Source: Ruminococcaceae bacterium R-25 | GTDB taxonomy: Bacteria; Bacillota; Clostridia; Saccharofermentanales; Saccharofermentanaceae | Direction of reading: 5' to 3' | Length of the DNA stretch: 64,000 bases | Assembly (NCBI GenBank): GCA_003149065.1 | Contig: QGFZ01000001.1 | Coordinates: forward strand, 1,550,001 to 1,614,000 | Shown: positions 1 through 8,059 of the stretch, one piece after another | Position numbering within the stretch: the stretch's first letter is position 1 | Layout: each line of letters opens with the position of its first letter | The notes under the pieces: model-generated | What the model was told of the DNA's origin: nothing | The model's database searches: none | The model's input: only the letters and a program-made list of their open reading frames with translations | Program-made: the position numbers and the translations under genes

Positions 1-79
1 ATTGTAATACATTTTTTAAATTATAACTTAGCTAACCTGTTTTGTGTTAACCAAGGACAGCTATTGTCCCAAAAACGGA

Positions 80-352
80 TTACTGAACCGTGTAGGGCAA
101 GATAGCAACCTGACGTGCACGCTTGATAGCTGTTGTAAGTTCACGCTGATGGATTGCGCATGTGCCTGTCATTCTCTTAGGAAGGATCTTTCCGTTCTCG
201 GAAATATACTTCTTGAGAGTAGCCTCATCCATAAAGTCGATTGACTCAACCTTATTAGCGCAGAAGTTGCAAACCTTCCTGCGTGTTCTTCTCTGCCTCA
301 TTCCGCCGGCAAACTCTCTACCACCGGCTCTGGGTGCTCTGTTCTCTGCCAT
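80..352 (-). CDS. rpsR: 30S ribosomal protein S18
   Basis: A 90-residue small-subunit protein that binds S6 in the platform of the 30S subunit. The sequence has the family's basic N-terminus and the conserved stretch ending [10 protein letters not shown]. It keeps a CNFC pair and a later C-x2-H (residues about 28-31 and 64-67), so it probably belongs to the zinc-binding form of S18. It is the last gene of rpsF-ssb-rpsR, 18 bp after ssb, the usual order in Firmicutes. Downstream only a short hairpin without a T-run is seen (55-69), so the transcript end is not clear. Confidence 0.97.
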   Translation of the reverse strand: MAENRAPRAGGREFAGGMRQRRTRRKVCNFCANKVESIDFMDEATLKKYISENGKILPKRMTGTCAIHQRELTTAIKRARQVAILPYTVQ

Positions 353-370
353 TTTGAGTTTCTCCTTTAA

Positions 371-868
371 TTAAATCTCAAATGGAAGCTCACCGGACTG
401 TCCTTCATCAAAACCGCCCATAGGTGCATCGATCTGCATATTGGGAGCTGTAGGCGCACTTGCTGCAACAGAATCTGCTACAGGTGCAGGTGCACTGAAG
501 GACTGAGTAGGAGCGACAGGCTCCTGACGATATGTCTCACCGGATGCAACGCCTGATGATTCTACGAATTCTGCCTCGTCAACAACGACTTCGGTAATGA
601 ATTTCTTCTGACCGTTCTGATCATCGTAGCTTCTGGTCTGAATGCTTCCTACCAAACCGATGCGGTTGCCTTTATGGAAATACTTCTGAATAAAGACTGC
701 TGTCTGACGCCATGCAACACAGTTGATGAAATCTGCCTGTCTCTGGCCGTTGGCATCCTTAAAACGTCTGTCAACAGCTATAGTGAAGTTGCAAAACTGG
801 GTCTGGTTGGATGTAAGCTTTACTTCCGGGTCCTTAGTAAGTCTTCCGACTAATTCTACTTTGTTCAT
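371..868 (-). CDS. ssb: Single-stranded DNA-binding protein
   Basis: A 165-residue SSB. The N-terminal OB fold (about 1-110) begins MNKVELVGRLTKDPEVK and contains the conserved FINCVAW stretch. A flexible Ala/Pro-rich linker follows. The C-terminal tip ends GELPFEI: it keeps the LPF core of the protein-docking tip but has two extra residues after it, unlike the classic ending in DLPF. It protects ssDNA in replication and repair. It sits between rpsF and rpsR, as usual in Gram-positive bacteria. A GGAAGG ribosome site precedes the ATG. Confidence 0.97.
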   Translation of the reverse strand: MNKVELVGRLTKDPEVKLTSNQTQFCNFTIAVDRRFKDANGQRQADFINCVAWRQTAVFIQKYFHKGNRIGLVGSIQTRSYDDQNGQKKFITEVVVDEAEFVESSGVASGETYRQEPVAPTQSFSAPAPVADSVAASAPTAPNMQIDAPMGGFDEGQSGELPFEI

Positions 869-895
869 TTACTGTTACCTTCCTGTCAAAAGTGA

Positions 896-1183
896 TTACT
901 CACCGACACGAACAATGAGATAACGGATTACACCATCAGTAATCTTGAGAACACGCTCAATTTCCTTAGGGAAAACGCTATCGGCAGTAAATACTGTCTG
1001 AACATAGTAGCCGTTCTTCTGACCGTCAATCTCGTAAGCGAGCTCACGTGTTCCGATTGCATCAAATGTGTCAATCGTAGCACCTGATTCGATCTTAGCC
1101 TTAATTGTGTCAGTAAGAGAAGCAATTCCCTCTTCACCCTTTGCAGTGGAAAGGATTGTGATCAAACGATATTGGTTTGCCAT
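896..1183 (-). CDS. rpsF: 30S ribosomal protein S6
   Basis: First gene of the rpsF-ssb-rpsR operon. S6 pairs with S18 on the 30S platform. The reading frame is open to a GTG at 1192, but AAGGAGG lies 8 bases before the ATG at 1183, so I start there (95 residues, beginning MANQYRLITI). The conserved core with ELAYEIDGQKNGYYV is present. It lacks the acidic tail of enterobacterial S6, as is normal in Firmicutes. Confidence 0.96.
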   Translation of the reverse strand: MANQYRLITILSTAKGEEGIASLTDTIKAKIESGATIDTFDAIGTRELAYEIDGQKNGYYVQTVFTADSVFPKEIERVLKITDGVIRYLIVRVGE

Positions 1184-1193
1184 GTCATTCACC

Positions 1194-1258
1194 TCCTTCT
1201 GGACTTTACGGTACGGCCCTTACGCCGTACAAGGACACCGCCCATATATAAGCGGCAC
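1194..1258 (-). promoter_or_regulatory. Candidate S6:S18 autoregulatory leader of rpsF
   Basis: The leader between the promoter and rpsF forms two helices on the minus strand: a CCGC/GCGG stem (about 1234-1256) and a perfect 7-bp stem GTACGGC/GCCGTAC (1211-1230). In many bacteria S6:S18 binds its own rpsF leader at a structured CCG-containing site. The position and CCG content fit, but I cannot align the full motif, so this is tentative. Confidence 0.35.
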
Positions 1259-1264
1259 CGAGAA

Positions 1265-1293
1265 GAATAACACAGCACAAGAACCAAAGTCAA
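1265..1293 (-). promoter_or_regulatory. Sigma-A promoter of rpsF-ssb-rpsR
   Basis: On the minus strand TTGACT (1288-1293) is followed after exactly 17 bases by TTATTC (1265-1270). It lies about 80 bases upstream of the rpsF start. Confidence 0.6.
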
Positions 1294-1449
1294 GCATTAC
1301 TAAGCGAAAAGCCGTTTTTCTTTTGTTCGCATCCTGCCTAAATTCTTACTGATGAAAGTTTAGCAACAGCAAATTCAAAATTCCACCCTTTGGGCGCAGA
1401 TTGAGACTTTTAGGGGTCATTTGAGACTGGTCTCAATTTTTTCTGTCCC

Positions 1450-1471
1450 AAAAACAGGATTTTCAGATCCT
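1450..1471 (-). terminator. Weak terminator at the end of the Sua5-like gene
   Basis: Minus-strand hairpin AGGAT/ATCCT with a 6-base loop, followed by GTTTTTGGG, overlapping the stop codon of the Sua5-like gene. The stem is only 5 bp. A second structure, TTGAGAC/GTCTCAA (1402-1438), lies just beyond with a T-run on the plus strand. Confidence 0.35.
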
Positions 1472-3271
1472 CGAAGCGCCAAGATCCTTAATTATGTAGG
1501 GGAACAGGATTTCGAGCCATGCTCTGAGTGCCTTGGCAGTATGAAGATAAGTCTCAAAATTCTGGCCCGTGGGGTCAGGAACGGAGATCGACATGACTTT
1601 TCCGGACGAATCTTTCATAACAAGACCGTTTGCAGCAGCAAAAGTCGAGAGCGAAAATACCTTGTCTTTTATCTGCGGGAAGGCCTTTATTATCGCAAAT
1701 GCCTGTTCGTCCCTTACCGTAAGGATCAGGTCATTGCAGTCGTAAATGGCAGGATCTGCCCTTCTGGATTCGATATTCTTGATCCCGAAACCGGAGATCT
1801 CCCTTACAGCCTTATCCATCTGTTCGTCAGGCCCCATACCGTCCACAGCCGTAAGGCCTGCAGATTCGCAGTAGATCTCAACACCGGTATCACTTTCCCT
1901 GTTTGAGATGTAAGGCTCGTTCTTTTCTATCATGCGTCTCATAAGGGATTCCAGACATGAAGACAAAGAAGTATTGTTGTCGTCAACGAAAAGCACGGAT
2001 GCCGTGAACGTATCCTTAAAAGCATCCAAAGGAAGAGGCGTTCTGTCGGGTCTTGCAGGAGCGGGCATTCCGGGAACCAATGCTTCTTTCTTGCCTGCAG
2101 CCTTAGAGAGCCTGTTCATGTAAGCTACTGACAAGCCTTCGCCGTCAAAGCCCTGCGCAAGGATCGTATCGACTTCCTGTACATCCAAAAATCTCAGACC
2201 TTCGAAAAGTCCGTGGGAAGCAGCGGAAACATCTACTGTCTTTCCGTAAACGCAGAACTCGGTATGGGCTAAGAGGAGCTTGTCGTTCATCTTGTCATAC
2301 ATAGCCTTGATCTCGCCGCCGCAGTAGAGGCCGATCCTCGCAAAAGGATTAGCCTGCAATATCTCTCTTGATCTTAAGATAAACGGTGATGCGATATTTA
2401 CTAATTCTTTTGCTTCATCATCAGAAAGCTTCTTTAAGTCTTCAATGGTAAATGTAGCCTTGGAGATCTTGCCGTCTGAACCTGCCTTGTCATCGCCTTC
2501 GATCTTTGTGCCCTCAGGCATCTTCATTATCTCGACCTGGGCAAAAGGCGCATAGTGGCGGTACTTCATTCCGGGTGATCTTGGTGTTTCCTTATCAGCT
2601 AATGAACCTGACATAACAGTCTCTCCTCCTCCCAGTACCTGATCGATATCAGCCTTTGTAACGGCACCGGGTCTTAAGATAACAGGTGTCGTTCCCGTGC
2701 AGTCAACAACTGTGGATTCCAAACCGAATTCGGAATCGCCTCCGTCTATAACCGCGTAGATATAACCGTCCATATCTTCAAGGACTGACCTTGCACCCGT
2801 AGGGGAAGGTCTTCCGGAAAGGTTTGCAGAAGGTGCTGCGACCGGAACGCCGCAGAGCTTTAAGAACTTATTGGCAACAGGATGGGACGGCATTCTTACA
2901 CCGACCGTATCAAGGCCTGCGGTAGTCTCATCAGCAATACAATCAGCCTTTTTCATTACGACCGTAATGGGGCCGGGCATAAAAGCATCTATCAGCTTTT
3001 GTGCAAGAGGAGTGATCTCGGATACGATATCTTTTATCTGAGCCTTATCTCCGATGTGGCAGATAAGCGGGTTATCAGCAGGGCGTCCTTTTGCCGCGAA
3101 AACTTTCTTTACGGCTTCGCCGTTTCTCGCATCACAGCCAAGGCCATATACGGTCTCTGTAGGGAAACCGATGACTTCACCGTTTACCAGGTGTTCTGCA
3201 GCATCCTTTAATCCCTTATCGTCAGATGAATCTATAAGTAAAGTCTTCTTATATATTTTCGCGCGTTCCAT
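1463..3271 (-). CDS. Threonylcarbamoyl-AMP synthase (Sua5/YrdC) fused to a degenerate LMW phosphatase-like domain
   Basis: The N-terminal YrdC domain (about 10-210) has the PTETVYGLG motif. Sua5 enzymes use Thr, bicarbonate and ATP to make threonylcarbamoyl-AMP for the t6A37 tRNA modification. The Sua5 linker motif SPGMKYRHYAP and a Sua5 domain follow (to about 400). The last 177 residues (DNA 1463-1996) resemble low-molecular-weight tyrosine phosphatases, but the P-loop reads VDDNNTSLS where active members have VCTGNTCRS. The catalytic Cys and Arg are therefore lost, while the DP of the general-acid loop is kept. The frame is open to an ATG at 3292 overlapping prfA. I prefer the ATG at 3271 because a GAGG site lies about 7 bases upstream. 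It is probably cotranscribed with prfA. Confidence 0.9.
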   Translation of the reverse strand: MERAKIYKKTLLIDSSDDKGLKDAAEHLVNGEVIGFPTETVYGLGCDARNGEAVKKVFAAKGRPADNPLICHIGDKAQIKDIVSEITPLAQKLIDAFMPGPITVVMKKADCIADETTAGLDTVGVRMPSHPVANKFLKLCGVPVAAPSANLSGRPSPTGARSVLEDMDGYIYAVIDGGDSEFGLESTVVDCTGTTPVILRPGAVTKADIDQVLGGGETVMSGSLADKETPRSPGMKYRHYAPFAQVEIMKMPEGTKIEGDDKAGSDGKISKATFTIEDLKKLSDDEAKELVNIASPFILRSREILQANPFARIGLYCGGEIKAMYDKMNDKLLLAHTEFCVYGKTVDVSAASHGLFEGLRFLDVQEVDTILAQGFDGEGLSVAYMNRLSKAAGKKEALVPGMPAPARPDRTPLPLDAFKDTFTASVLFVDDNNTSLSSCLESLMRRMIEKNEPYISNRESDTGVEIYCESAGLTAVDGMGPDEQMDKAVREISGFGIKNIESRRADPAIYDCNDLILTVRDEQAFAIIKAFPQIKDKVFSLSTFAAANGLVMKDSSGKVMSISVPDPTGQNFETYLHTAKALRAWLEILFPYIIKDLGASRI

Positions 3272-3288
3272 ATATACCTCTTTTAAGA

Positions 3289-4377
3289 TCATTCCTCGCT
3301 TGAAGATGCATTCTCGGCAGCCTGTGCCAGAGTAAGCGCATCCACGATCTCATCAAGATCGCCGGCAAGTATCGCATCCAATTTATACAGTGTCAATCCG
3401 ATCCTGTGATCGGTAACTCTTCCCTGATGGTAATTATATGTGCGGATCCTTTCGGACCTGTCACCTGTTCCGACCTGGGATTTTCTCTCGTTGTTATGTG
3501 CATCAACGTCAGCCTGGTGAGCGATATCCCACAAACGGCTCTGAAGGACTTCCATAGCCTTTTCCTTATTCTGGATCTGGGATCTCTCGTCCTGGCAGGT
3601 AACCACCATGCCTGTAGGAAGGTGCGTGATCCTGATAGCTGAAGATGTCTTGTTGATATGCTGTCCGCCTGCGCCTGAAGCTCTGAATCTGTCGATCTTA
3701 AGATCATTCGGATTGATCTCGACATCGGTAGGCTCAGCCTTAGGGAGCACTGCTACGGTTGCAGTAGATGTATGGATCCTTCCGCCTGACTCGGTAACGG
3801 GAACGCGCTGAACTCTGTGAACGCCGCTCTCAAACTTCATTCTGGAATAGACTCTGGGGCCGTCGATCTCGGCAACTATTTCCTTATAACCGCCAAGCTC
3901 TGTCGGGCTCTCGTCAACAACGCTTACGTCAAAACCTTTTATTGCGGCATAACCCTTATACATCTTGAAAAGGTCGCCTGCAAAGAGCGCGGATTCTTCA
4001 CCGCCGGCACCTGCCCTGATCTCCAGGATTACTGATCTGTTGTCCCTGGGATCTCCCGGAGTGAGATATATCATGAGTTCTTTTTCGAGAACTTCCAGTC
4101 TGTCTTTGGCATCGGCAAGCTCTGCATTTGCAAGACTTCTCATCTCATCATCGCCGCCAAGATCACCGCTCTCCAAAAGATCTAAGATCCCCTCGATCTC
4201 CTTTTCGCAGGCTTCATAGCTTCTGATAGCTTCGACCTGGGGATTTAACGCTGCAAGCTCTTTTGAATACTTTGTGTATTCTTCAGGGCGCGAAGCAACA
4301 GCCGGATCACTTAATGTGCCGGTCAATTCTTCATACTTTGCCTTTATGAGTTCTGTCTTGCTCTTATCTATTGCCAT
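3289..4377 (-). CDS. prfA: Peptide chain release factor 1
   Basis: A 362-residue class I release factor that recognises UAA and UAG. The codon-recognition PxT motif is seen as PVT within HRVQRVPVTESGGR. The catalytic GGQ loop is seen as GAGGQHINKTSSA. Length and N-terminal coiled coil fit RF1 rather than RF2. The prmC methyltransferase gene that often follows prfA is absent; the Sua5-type gene takes that place, 17 bp downstream. Confidence 0.97.
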   Translation of the reverse strand: MAIDKSKTELIKAKYEELTGTLSDPAVASRPEEYTKYSKELAALNPQVEAIRSYEACEKEIEGILDLLESGDLGGDDEMRSLANAELADAKDRLEVLEKELMIYLTPGDPRDNRSVILEIRAGAGGEESALFAGDLFKMYKGYAAIKGFDVSVVDESPTELGGYKEIVAEIDGPRVYSRMKFESGVHRVQRVPVTESGGRIHTSTATVAVLPKAEPTDVEINPNDLKIDRFRASGAGGQHINKTSSAIRITHLPTGMVVTCQDERSQIQNKEKAMEVLQSRLWDIAHQADVDAHNNERKSQVGTGDRSERIRTYNYHQGRVTDHRIGLTLYKLDAILAGDLDEIVDALTLAQAAENASSSEE

Positions 4378-4412
4378 GGTTATAAAAAGTTATCACATAA
4401 GTATAAATATTT

Positions 4413-4444
4413 CAAAAAAGGACTGCCTTCCAAAAGACAGTCCT
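4413..4444 (-). terminator. Intrinsic terminator after the zinc-ribbon gene
   Basis: Minus-strand hairpin AGGACTG/CAGTCCT (7 bp, 12-base loop) followed by a run of six T, just past the stop of the gene at 4457. Confidence 0.8.
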
Positions 4445-4456
4445 GTGTATTTTTCT

Positions 4457-4891
4457 TTAAGCCTGGGGTGCAGGCGGCATTGTCGGCTGGACATTTGTCA
4501 GCACCTCATATTCGAGCTTATGTCTCAGAGGTTTCTGGCAGCGCGGGCAGTAAACGAATCCCTGCGGATACCAGGTTCTGTGACCCAGATCGTAAACATG
4601 GTAATCGAATTCGAAAAAGCAGTGCTCACATCTGCAATGAAATGTCGGATTGTATTCTTCATATCCCGGTACAGGGTTGGGATTTACAACGCCTGTATTA
4701 ATGACCCAGTTTTCGGGTGTGACAGGCTGCTGGACCTGAACGGGTGCCACGGGTGCTGCCGCAGGAGCAGGTCCGGGTGCAGGTGCGGGAGCTGCTGCTG
4801 ACTCGAGCGTGCGGAAATCGAATCCGCATTTCATGCAGAAATTAGCGCCGTCTGTTGCCTGTACTCCGCACATAGGACAAAACTTGCTCAT
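4457..4891 (-). CDS. Double zinc-ribbon protein of unknown function
   Basis: A 144-residue soluble protein. Residues 1-25 form a zinc ribbon (CPMCG...CMKCG). An Ala/Pro-rich linker (about 30-60) follows. A second four-cysteine cluster lies in the C-terminal half (CRCEHC and CPRC). Such proteins often carry N-terminal ribbons as binding modules, but no catalytic domain is visible. It has its own terminator and probably its own promoter, since a TATAAT lies about 55 bases upstream. Function not recognised. Confidence 0.8.
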   Translation of the reverse strand: MSKFCPMCGVQATDGANFCMKCGFDFRTLESAAAPAPAPGPAPAAAPVAPVQVQQPVTPENWVINTGVVNPNPVPGYEEYNPTFHCRCEHCFFEFDYHVYDLGHRTWYPQGFVYCPRCQKPLRHKLEYEVLTNVQPTMPPAPQA

Positions 4892-4979
4892 TATCTTTCC
4901 CTCCTGTTATTCCATATCCTGTTCCAAATAAATGGAACTAATAAATTATACCAATAATATGGTCAAACAATGACCGGCT

Positions 4980-5591
4980 TTACTCTTCCTTGCTGTCGTC
5001 GATTATATTGCCGTTACGGACATTCTTTTCGATCAGGTTTTCCCTCGCATAATCCCAGATATCTGAAGAACCGTTAGCTGTGGTCTGATTGCGCTTATAG
5101 ACCCAGCTCTTCCTTACTTCATGTTCCTTCCATGCTTTTCCGTTTGTTGCATCGTTAAGAATCAGGGGCTGGAAGCAGTCCATGGTCCTGGCAAACTTGG
5201 CTTCAGCAGTTTTTTGTTCTTCGAATTCAACCCAGAGGGATTTTAAGTATTCGCCCTGATCTTCAGGAAGGATGCTGTAGATCCTGTCGGCAGCTTTTGC
5301 TTCGCGCTCAGCCTGAGTCTTCTTTCCTTCCTCATCGTATGCATATGTATCGCCTGCATATACTTCGACAAGGTCATGGATAAGGAGCATCGTGACCGTC
5401 TTTAAGACGTCGATCTCTTCATTTGCATACTCTTTAAGAAGGACGGTCATTATCGCCATGTGCCAGGCATGTTCGGCATCGTTTTCCAGAGTCTTGCCGT
5501 CAGTAAGATAGCTCTGACGCCCTATCATCTTTTCCTTGTCTATCTCTCTTATGAACGCCAGCTGCTTTTCAAATCTTTCCTGATCAAACAT
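4980..5591 (-). CDS. HD-domain hydrolase (YfbR/HDDC2-like)
   Basis: A 203-residue HD-superfamily protein. The metal ligands are visible as H in ENDAEHAWHM (about residue 41), HD in LLIHDLVE (about 71-72) and a later D in ARTMDCFQP. The closest family I recognise is the YfbR/HDDC2 group of 5'-deoxynucleotidases, but substrate cannot be read from sequence. It lies downstream of the queF terminator and is probably transcribed separately. Confidence 0.85.
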   Translation of the reverse strand: MFDQERFEKQLAFIREIDKEKMIGRQSYLTDGKTLENDAEHAWHMAIMTVLLKEYANEEIDVLKTVTMLLIHDLVEVYAGDTYAYDEEGKKTQAEREAKAADRIYSILPEDQGEYLKSLWVEFEEQKTAEAKFARTMDCFQPLILNDATNGKAWKEHEVRKSWVYKRNQTTANGSSDIWDYARENLIEKNVRNGNIIDDSKEE

Positions 5592-5633
5592 ATTAACACC
5601 TCGTAATTCCCGTTTATTACTACAGTATAGATC

Positions 5634-5669
5634 ATAAAACCCGGATGCATATATAAATGCACCCGGGTT
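5634..5669 (-). terminator. Intrinsic terminator after queF
   Basis: Long hairpin AACCCGG-x-TGCAT / ATGCA-x-CCGGGTT with one mismatch and a short T-rich tail on the minus strand. It closes the transporter-queF transcript. Confidence 0.7.
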
Positions 5670-5692
5670 CCAGAACAGATTGTTTTAAAGTG

Positions 5693-6175
5693 TTATCTGT
5701 TATCCACTTTCTCAGGATACATATCGTGGTTAAAGAGCCTGTCCTCTGCCACCTTTTCCCATTTCGTTCCAGGCATGCCGTAATTGCAGTACGGATCGAT
5801 GGAAATGCCTCCACGGGGAGTGAACTTGCCCCATACTTCGATATATTTAGGATCCATGAGCTTGATAAGATCTTTCATGATTATGTTTACGCAGTCCTCA
5901 TGAAAGTCGCCGTGATTTCTGAACGAAAACAGATAGAGCTTTAACGATTTGCTCTCGACCATACGTACTGAAGGAACGTATGAGATCGTGATCGTTGCAA
6001 AGTCAGGCTGTCCTGTGATCGGGCAAAGGCTCGTAAATTCAGGGCAGTTGAATTTTACAAAGTAGTCGTTGTCCTGGTGCTTGTTTACGAAAGTCTCCAG
6101 AACGGACGGATCGTAATCCTGACTGTACTTAGTGCCGTTGCTTCCGAGCTTGGTAAGTCCTTCTTTCTCACGCAT
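5693..6175 (-). CDS. queF: NADPH-dependent 7-cyano-7-deazaguanine reductase
   Basis: A 160-residue unimodular QueF (YkvM type) that reduces preQ0 to preQ1 for queuosine in tRNA. The nucleophilic Cys lies in [13 protein letters not shown] (about residue 50). The family's NADPH-binding region with [21 protein letters not shown] is intact. It lies 5 bp downstream of a queuosine-precursor transporter, in one transcript led by a candidate preQ1 riboswitch. The queCDE genes are not in this window. Confidence 0.95.
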   Translation of the reverse strand: MREKEGLTKLGSNGTKYSQDYDPSVLETFVNKHQDNDYFVKFNCPEFTSLCPITGQPDFATITISYVPSVRMVESKSLKLYLFSFRNHGDFHEDCVNIIMKDLIKLMDPKYIEVWGKFTPRGGISIDPYCNYGMPGTKWEKVAEDRLFNHDMYPEKVDNR

Positions 6176-6180
6176 AAAGA

Positions 6181-6861
6181 TTACCCCTTTACGATATTGT
6201 ATCTGATGCCTTCATCGTAAACATCGATGCCTTCTTTTTTCTTTATCCATCTTACTACGGCATATGTTACCGGTGTAAAGATAACTTCGTAAGCAACCTT
6301 GAAAAGGTACTGGAAAAGGATCATCTTGAGCACGACTGAATTTTCCATCGTACCCCAGAAAGAGATCATGATGAAGATAACCGAATCCAGGCCCTCACCT
6401 ACTACAGTTGAAAGGATCGTACGGAGCCAAAGCTTCTTTCCCTTGGTTGCGACCTTGAGTTTAGATAAAAGGATCGAATTAGAAAACTCTCCGAAAAGAT
6501 AACCTGCAAAAGATGCGATCGCTACTCTCGGCGTAGTTCCCATAACGATCTCATAAGCGCTCTGGTTTTCCCAGTAACCGGGATGAGGAAGAGCGATCGT
6601 AATAAGGTAGATAACGACTGCGAAAAAGCTGATCGCAAAGCCGAGCCAGATGATGGTTCTTGCCTTCTTAAATCCGTATACTTCAGTGAAAACGTCACCG
6701 ATGATGTATGTCAGAGGGAACAGGATTACTGCCGCAGGAAGCGTGATGCTAGATGACACTGCCCACATCTTGCCGGCAATAAGGTTTGAGAGCAAAAGGC
6801 ATGAAACAAAGATGATGCCGATGCACATGAATAATCTTGATACTGTTTTAGATTCACTCAT
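6181..6861 (-). CDS. Queuosine-precursor transporter (VUT/YhhQ family)
   Basis: A 226-residue membrane protein with about six hydrophobic segments. It shows the family patterns [18 protein letters not shown] and [14 protein letters not shown]. YhhQ-family proteins import preQ0/preQ1. Here the pairing with queF and an upstream preQ1-type aptamer supports the call. A GGAG site lies 9 bases before the ATG. A terminator hairpin ends about 12 bases before the start, so expression depends on readthrough. Confidence 0.92.
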   Translation of the reverse strand: MSESKTVSRLFMCIGIIFVSCLLLSNLIAGKMWAVSSSITLPAAVILFPLTYIIGDVFTEVYGFKKARTIIWLGFAISFFAVVIYLITIALPHPGYWENQSAYEIVMGTTPRVAIASFAGYLFGEFSNSILLSKLKVATKGKKLWLRTILSTVVGEGLDSVIFIMISFWGTMENSVVLKMILFQYLFKVAYEVIFTPVTYAVVRWIKKKEGIDVYDEGIRYNIVKG

Positions 6862-6873
6862 AATCTTTTCTCC

Positions 6874-6902
6874 AAAATAAAAATGACTCCAAAACAGGAG
6901 TC
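6874..6902 (-). terminator. Riboswitch expression-platform terminator
   Basis: Minus-strand hairpin GACTCC/GGAGTC with a 6-base loop followed by ATTTTTATTTT, ending just before the ribosome site of the transporter. It sits at the end of the preQ1 leader, where a regulated terminator is expected. Confidence 0.75.
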
Positions 6903-6958
6903 ACATTCAATCAAGCATGCATATCACTATGCGATAGAGAACTGATATAAATGATTGT

Positions 6959-7000
6959 CCTGGTTTTGTTTTTCGACAGGATGGCACAAACGAACTGTCG
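6959..7000 (-). promoter_or_regulatory. Candidate preQ1-I riboswitch aptamer
   Basis: On the minus strand P1 is CGACAG/CTGTCG (7000-6995 with 6979-6974). L1 is TTCG. P2 can form between TTTGT (6990-6986) and ACAAA (6969-6965) as an H-type pseudoknot. An A-rich L3 (6973-6969) could lie in the P1 groove, and L2 is C-rich (GCCATC). This is the compact preQ1-I plan, and it lies upstream of a queuosine transporter and queF, followed by a terminator. Confidence 0.65.
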
Positions 7001-7024
7001 GCGCGTGTCTTTCGCGCGCTCAAT

Positions 7025-7053
7025 AAAATATCATCTAAACCCGATAAGGTCAA
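7025..7053 (-). promoter_or_regulatory. Promoter of the queuosine transporter-queF transcript
   Basis: TTGACC (7048-7053), 17-base spacer, TATTTT (7025-7030) on the minus strand. Start would be near 7018, just before a GCGCG hairpin and the aptamer. Confidence 0.65.
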
Positions 7054-7063
7054 GAAAGAATAT

Positions 7064-7990
7064 TTAAGCCTGAGGCCTGGGGCAGCCGCAGTGGCCGCAG
7101 AAATTGAAAGCTGAAGGCGTAGCACACACAGGGCAATACCATGTGGTGGACATCGGACGTTGTTTGCCGCACTTCGGACAGAAGTTCAACTGGTTTACGC
7201 TGCCGCATGTGCATGTCCAGCCGCCGACGATAGCAGGTCTGTAAATTGTCTGGATCACAGCACCGCCCTCAACAGGCAAAGATATGATGCAGAAATCGTG
7301 TCTGGAAGATCTGATTACAAATATTATCGAAACGACAAACAATGCAATTACAAAGCCGATCCACAGAATGAGGCTCAAACCTGAGAGGATCGCTTCGTCT
7401 GAAGATCCGCCGCCCATTAAGATGGCATCGTAGATTCCATGGATAATAATCGGGAGGAGTATAGCGAGAGCAGTAAATCCCGTGCATGCTCCCTTTTTGT
7501 TCGTAAGGCTCGCATACTTCGCCTTGCTGTAGAAGAATCCCATAAATACACCAAAGCAGGCATGGCCGGGAACTGCCGTAAACATACGAAGGAAGGCTGT
7601 GCCGACTCCGCTTCCGAAAACATAAGTGATATTTTCAAGAGCTGCAAATCCCAATGAGACAAAGACCGCATAAACGATAGCGTCATAGCTGTAATTGAAG
7701 TGCTTGTTCTTCCATGTGATGGATCTTAAGACAATGAACTTTCCCAATTCCTCTGCAGGAGCAACTATCAGCATTGCATCCAATGTGCCCTTGATCACCG
7801 AATCCGTCGGGAAAACAGCACCCAATATCAAACCGCCGATAAGTTCCAGGACAATAGCAGATACAACGGATGCGGCTCCAACACCGAATAAGAGCAGCAA
7901 AAGCCAGATAGGCTCTTTTTCCTTCTTGTCATTGAAATAGATAAATATCAGAAGTCCGATTACGGGGATCAAAGCCAAAGCAAATAACAT
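7064..7990 (-). CDS. PrsW-family intramembrane metalloprotease with C-terminal zinc ribbon
   Basis: A 308-residue integral membrane protein with about eight hydrophobic segments. PrsW-type motifs are visible in order: APAEELGKF, ALENITYV, PGHACFGVFMG and HGIYDA, which supply the E-E-H-H-type active site. In Bacillus PrsW cleaves the anti-sigma factor RsiW; the target here is unknown, and no sigma/anti-sigma pair is in the window. After residue about 255 a double zinc ribbon is added (CTCG, CPKCG, CPVC, CGHCG), absent from classical PrsW and probably cytoplasmic. Confidence 0.88.
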   Translation of the reverse strand: MLFALALIPVIGLLIFIYFNDKKEKEPIWLLLLLFGVGAASVVSAIVLELIGGLILGAVFPTDSVIKGTLDAMLIVAPAEELGKFIVLRSITWKNKHFNYSYDAIVYAVFVSLGFAALENITYVFGSGVGTAFLRMFTAVPGHACFGVFMGFFYSKAKYASLTNKKGACTGFTALAILLPIIIHGIYDAILMGGGSSDEAILSGLSLILWIGFVIALFVVSIIFVIRSSRHDFCIISLPVEGGAVIQTIYRPAIVGGWTCTCGSVNQLNFCPKCGKQRPMSTTWYCPVCATPSAFNFCGHCGCPRPQA

Positions 7991-8021
7991 AAAGCGCTCC
8001 TAAATACTCGTATCAAAATAA

Positions 8022-8035
8022 TTTTACGCGTAAAA
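8022..8035. promoter_or_regulatory. Perfect 14-bp palindrome between prsW-like gene and the MoxR operon
   Basis: TTTTACGCGTAAAA lies in the 69-bp gap upstream of the protease gene. It may be an operator or part of a transcript end. No function is assigned. Confidence 0.3.
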
Positions 8036-8059
8036 GAATATCATTTTTATACTCTGATG

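Noticed and set aside
66-1462. Shared 12-mer (TGTCCCAAAAAC) after rpsR (66-77) and at the end of the Sua5-like gene (about 1444-1455)
   Set aside because: Two short copies near gene ends are consistent with chance or with terminator composition; no structure links them.
1421-1906. Plus-strand frame of 161 codons at the end of the Sua5-like gene
   Set aside because: Shadow of the degenerate phosphatase-like domain; no ribosome site or known motif.
4274-4801. Plus-strand frame across prfA and the zinc-ribbon gene
   Set aside because: It crosses a terminator and two real genes on the other strand and encodes no recognisable protein.
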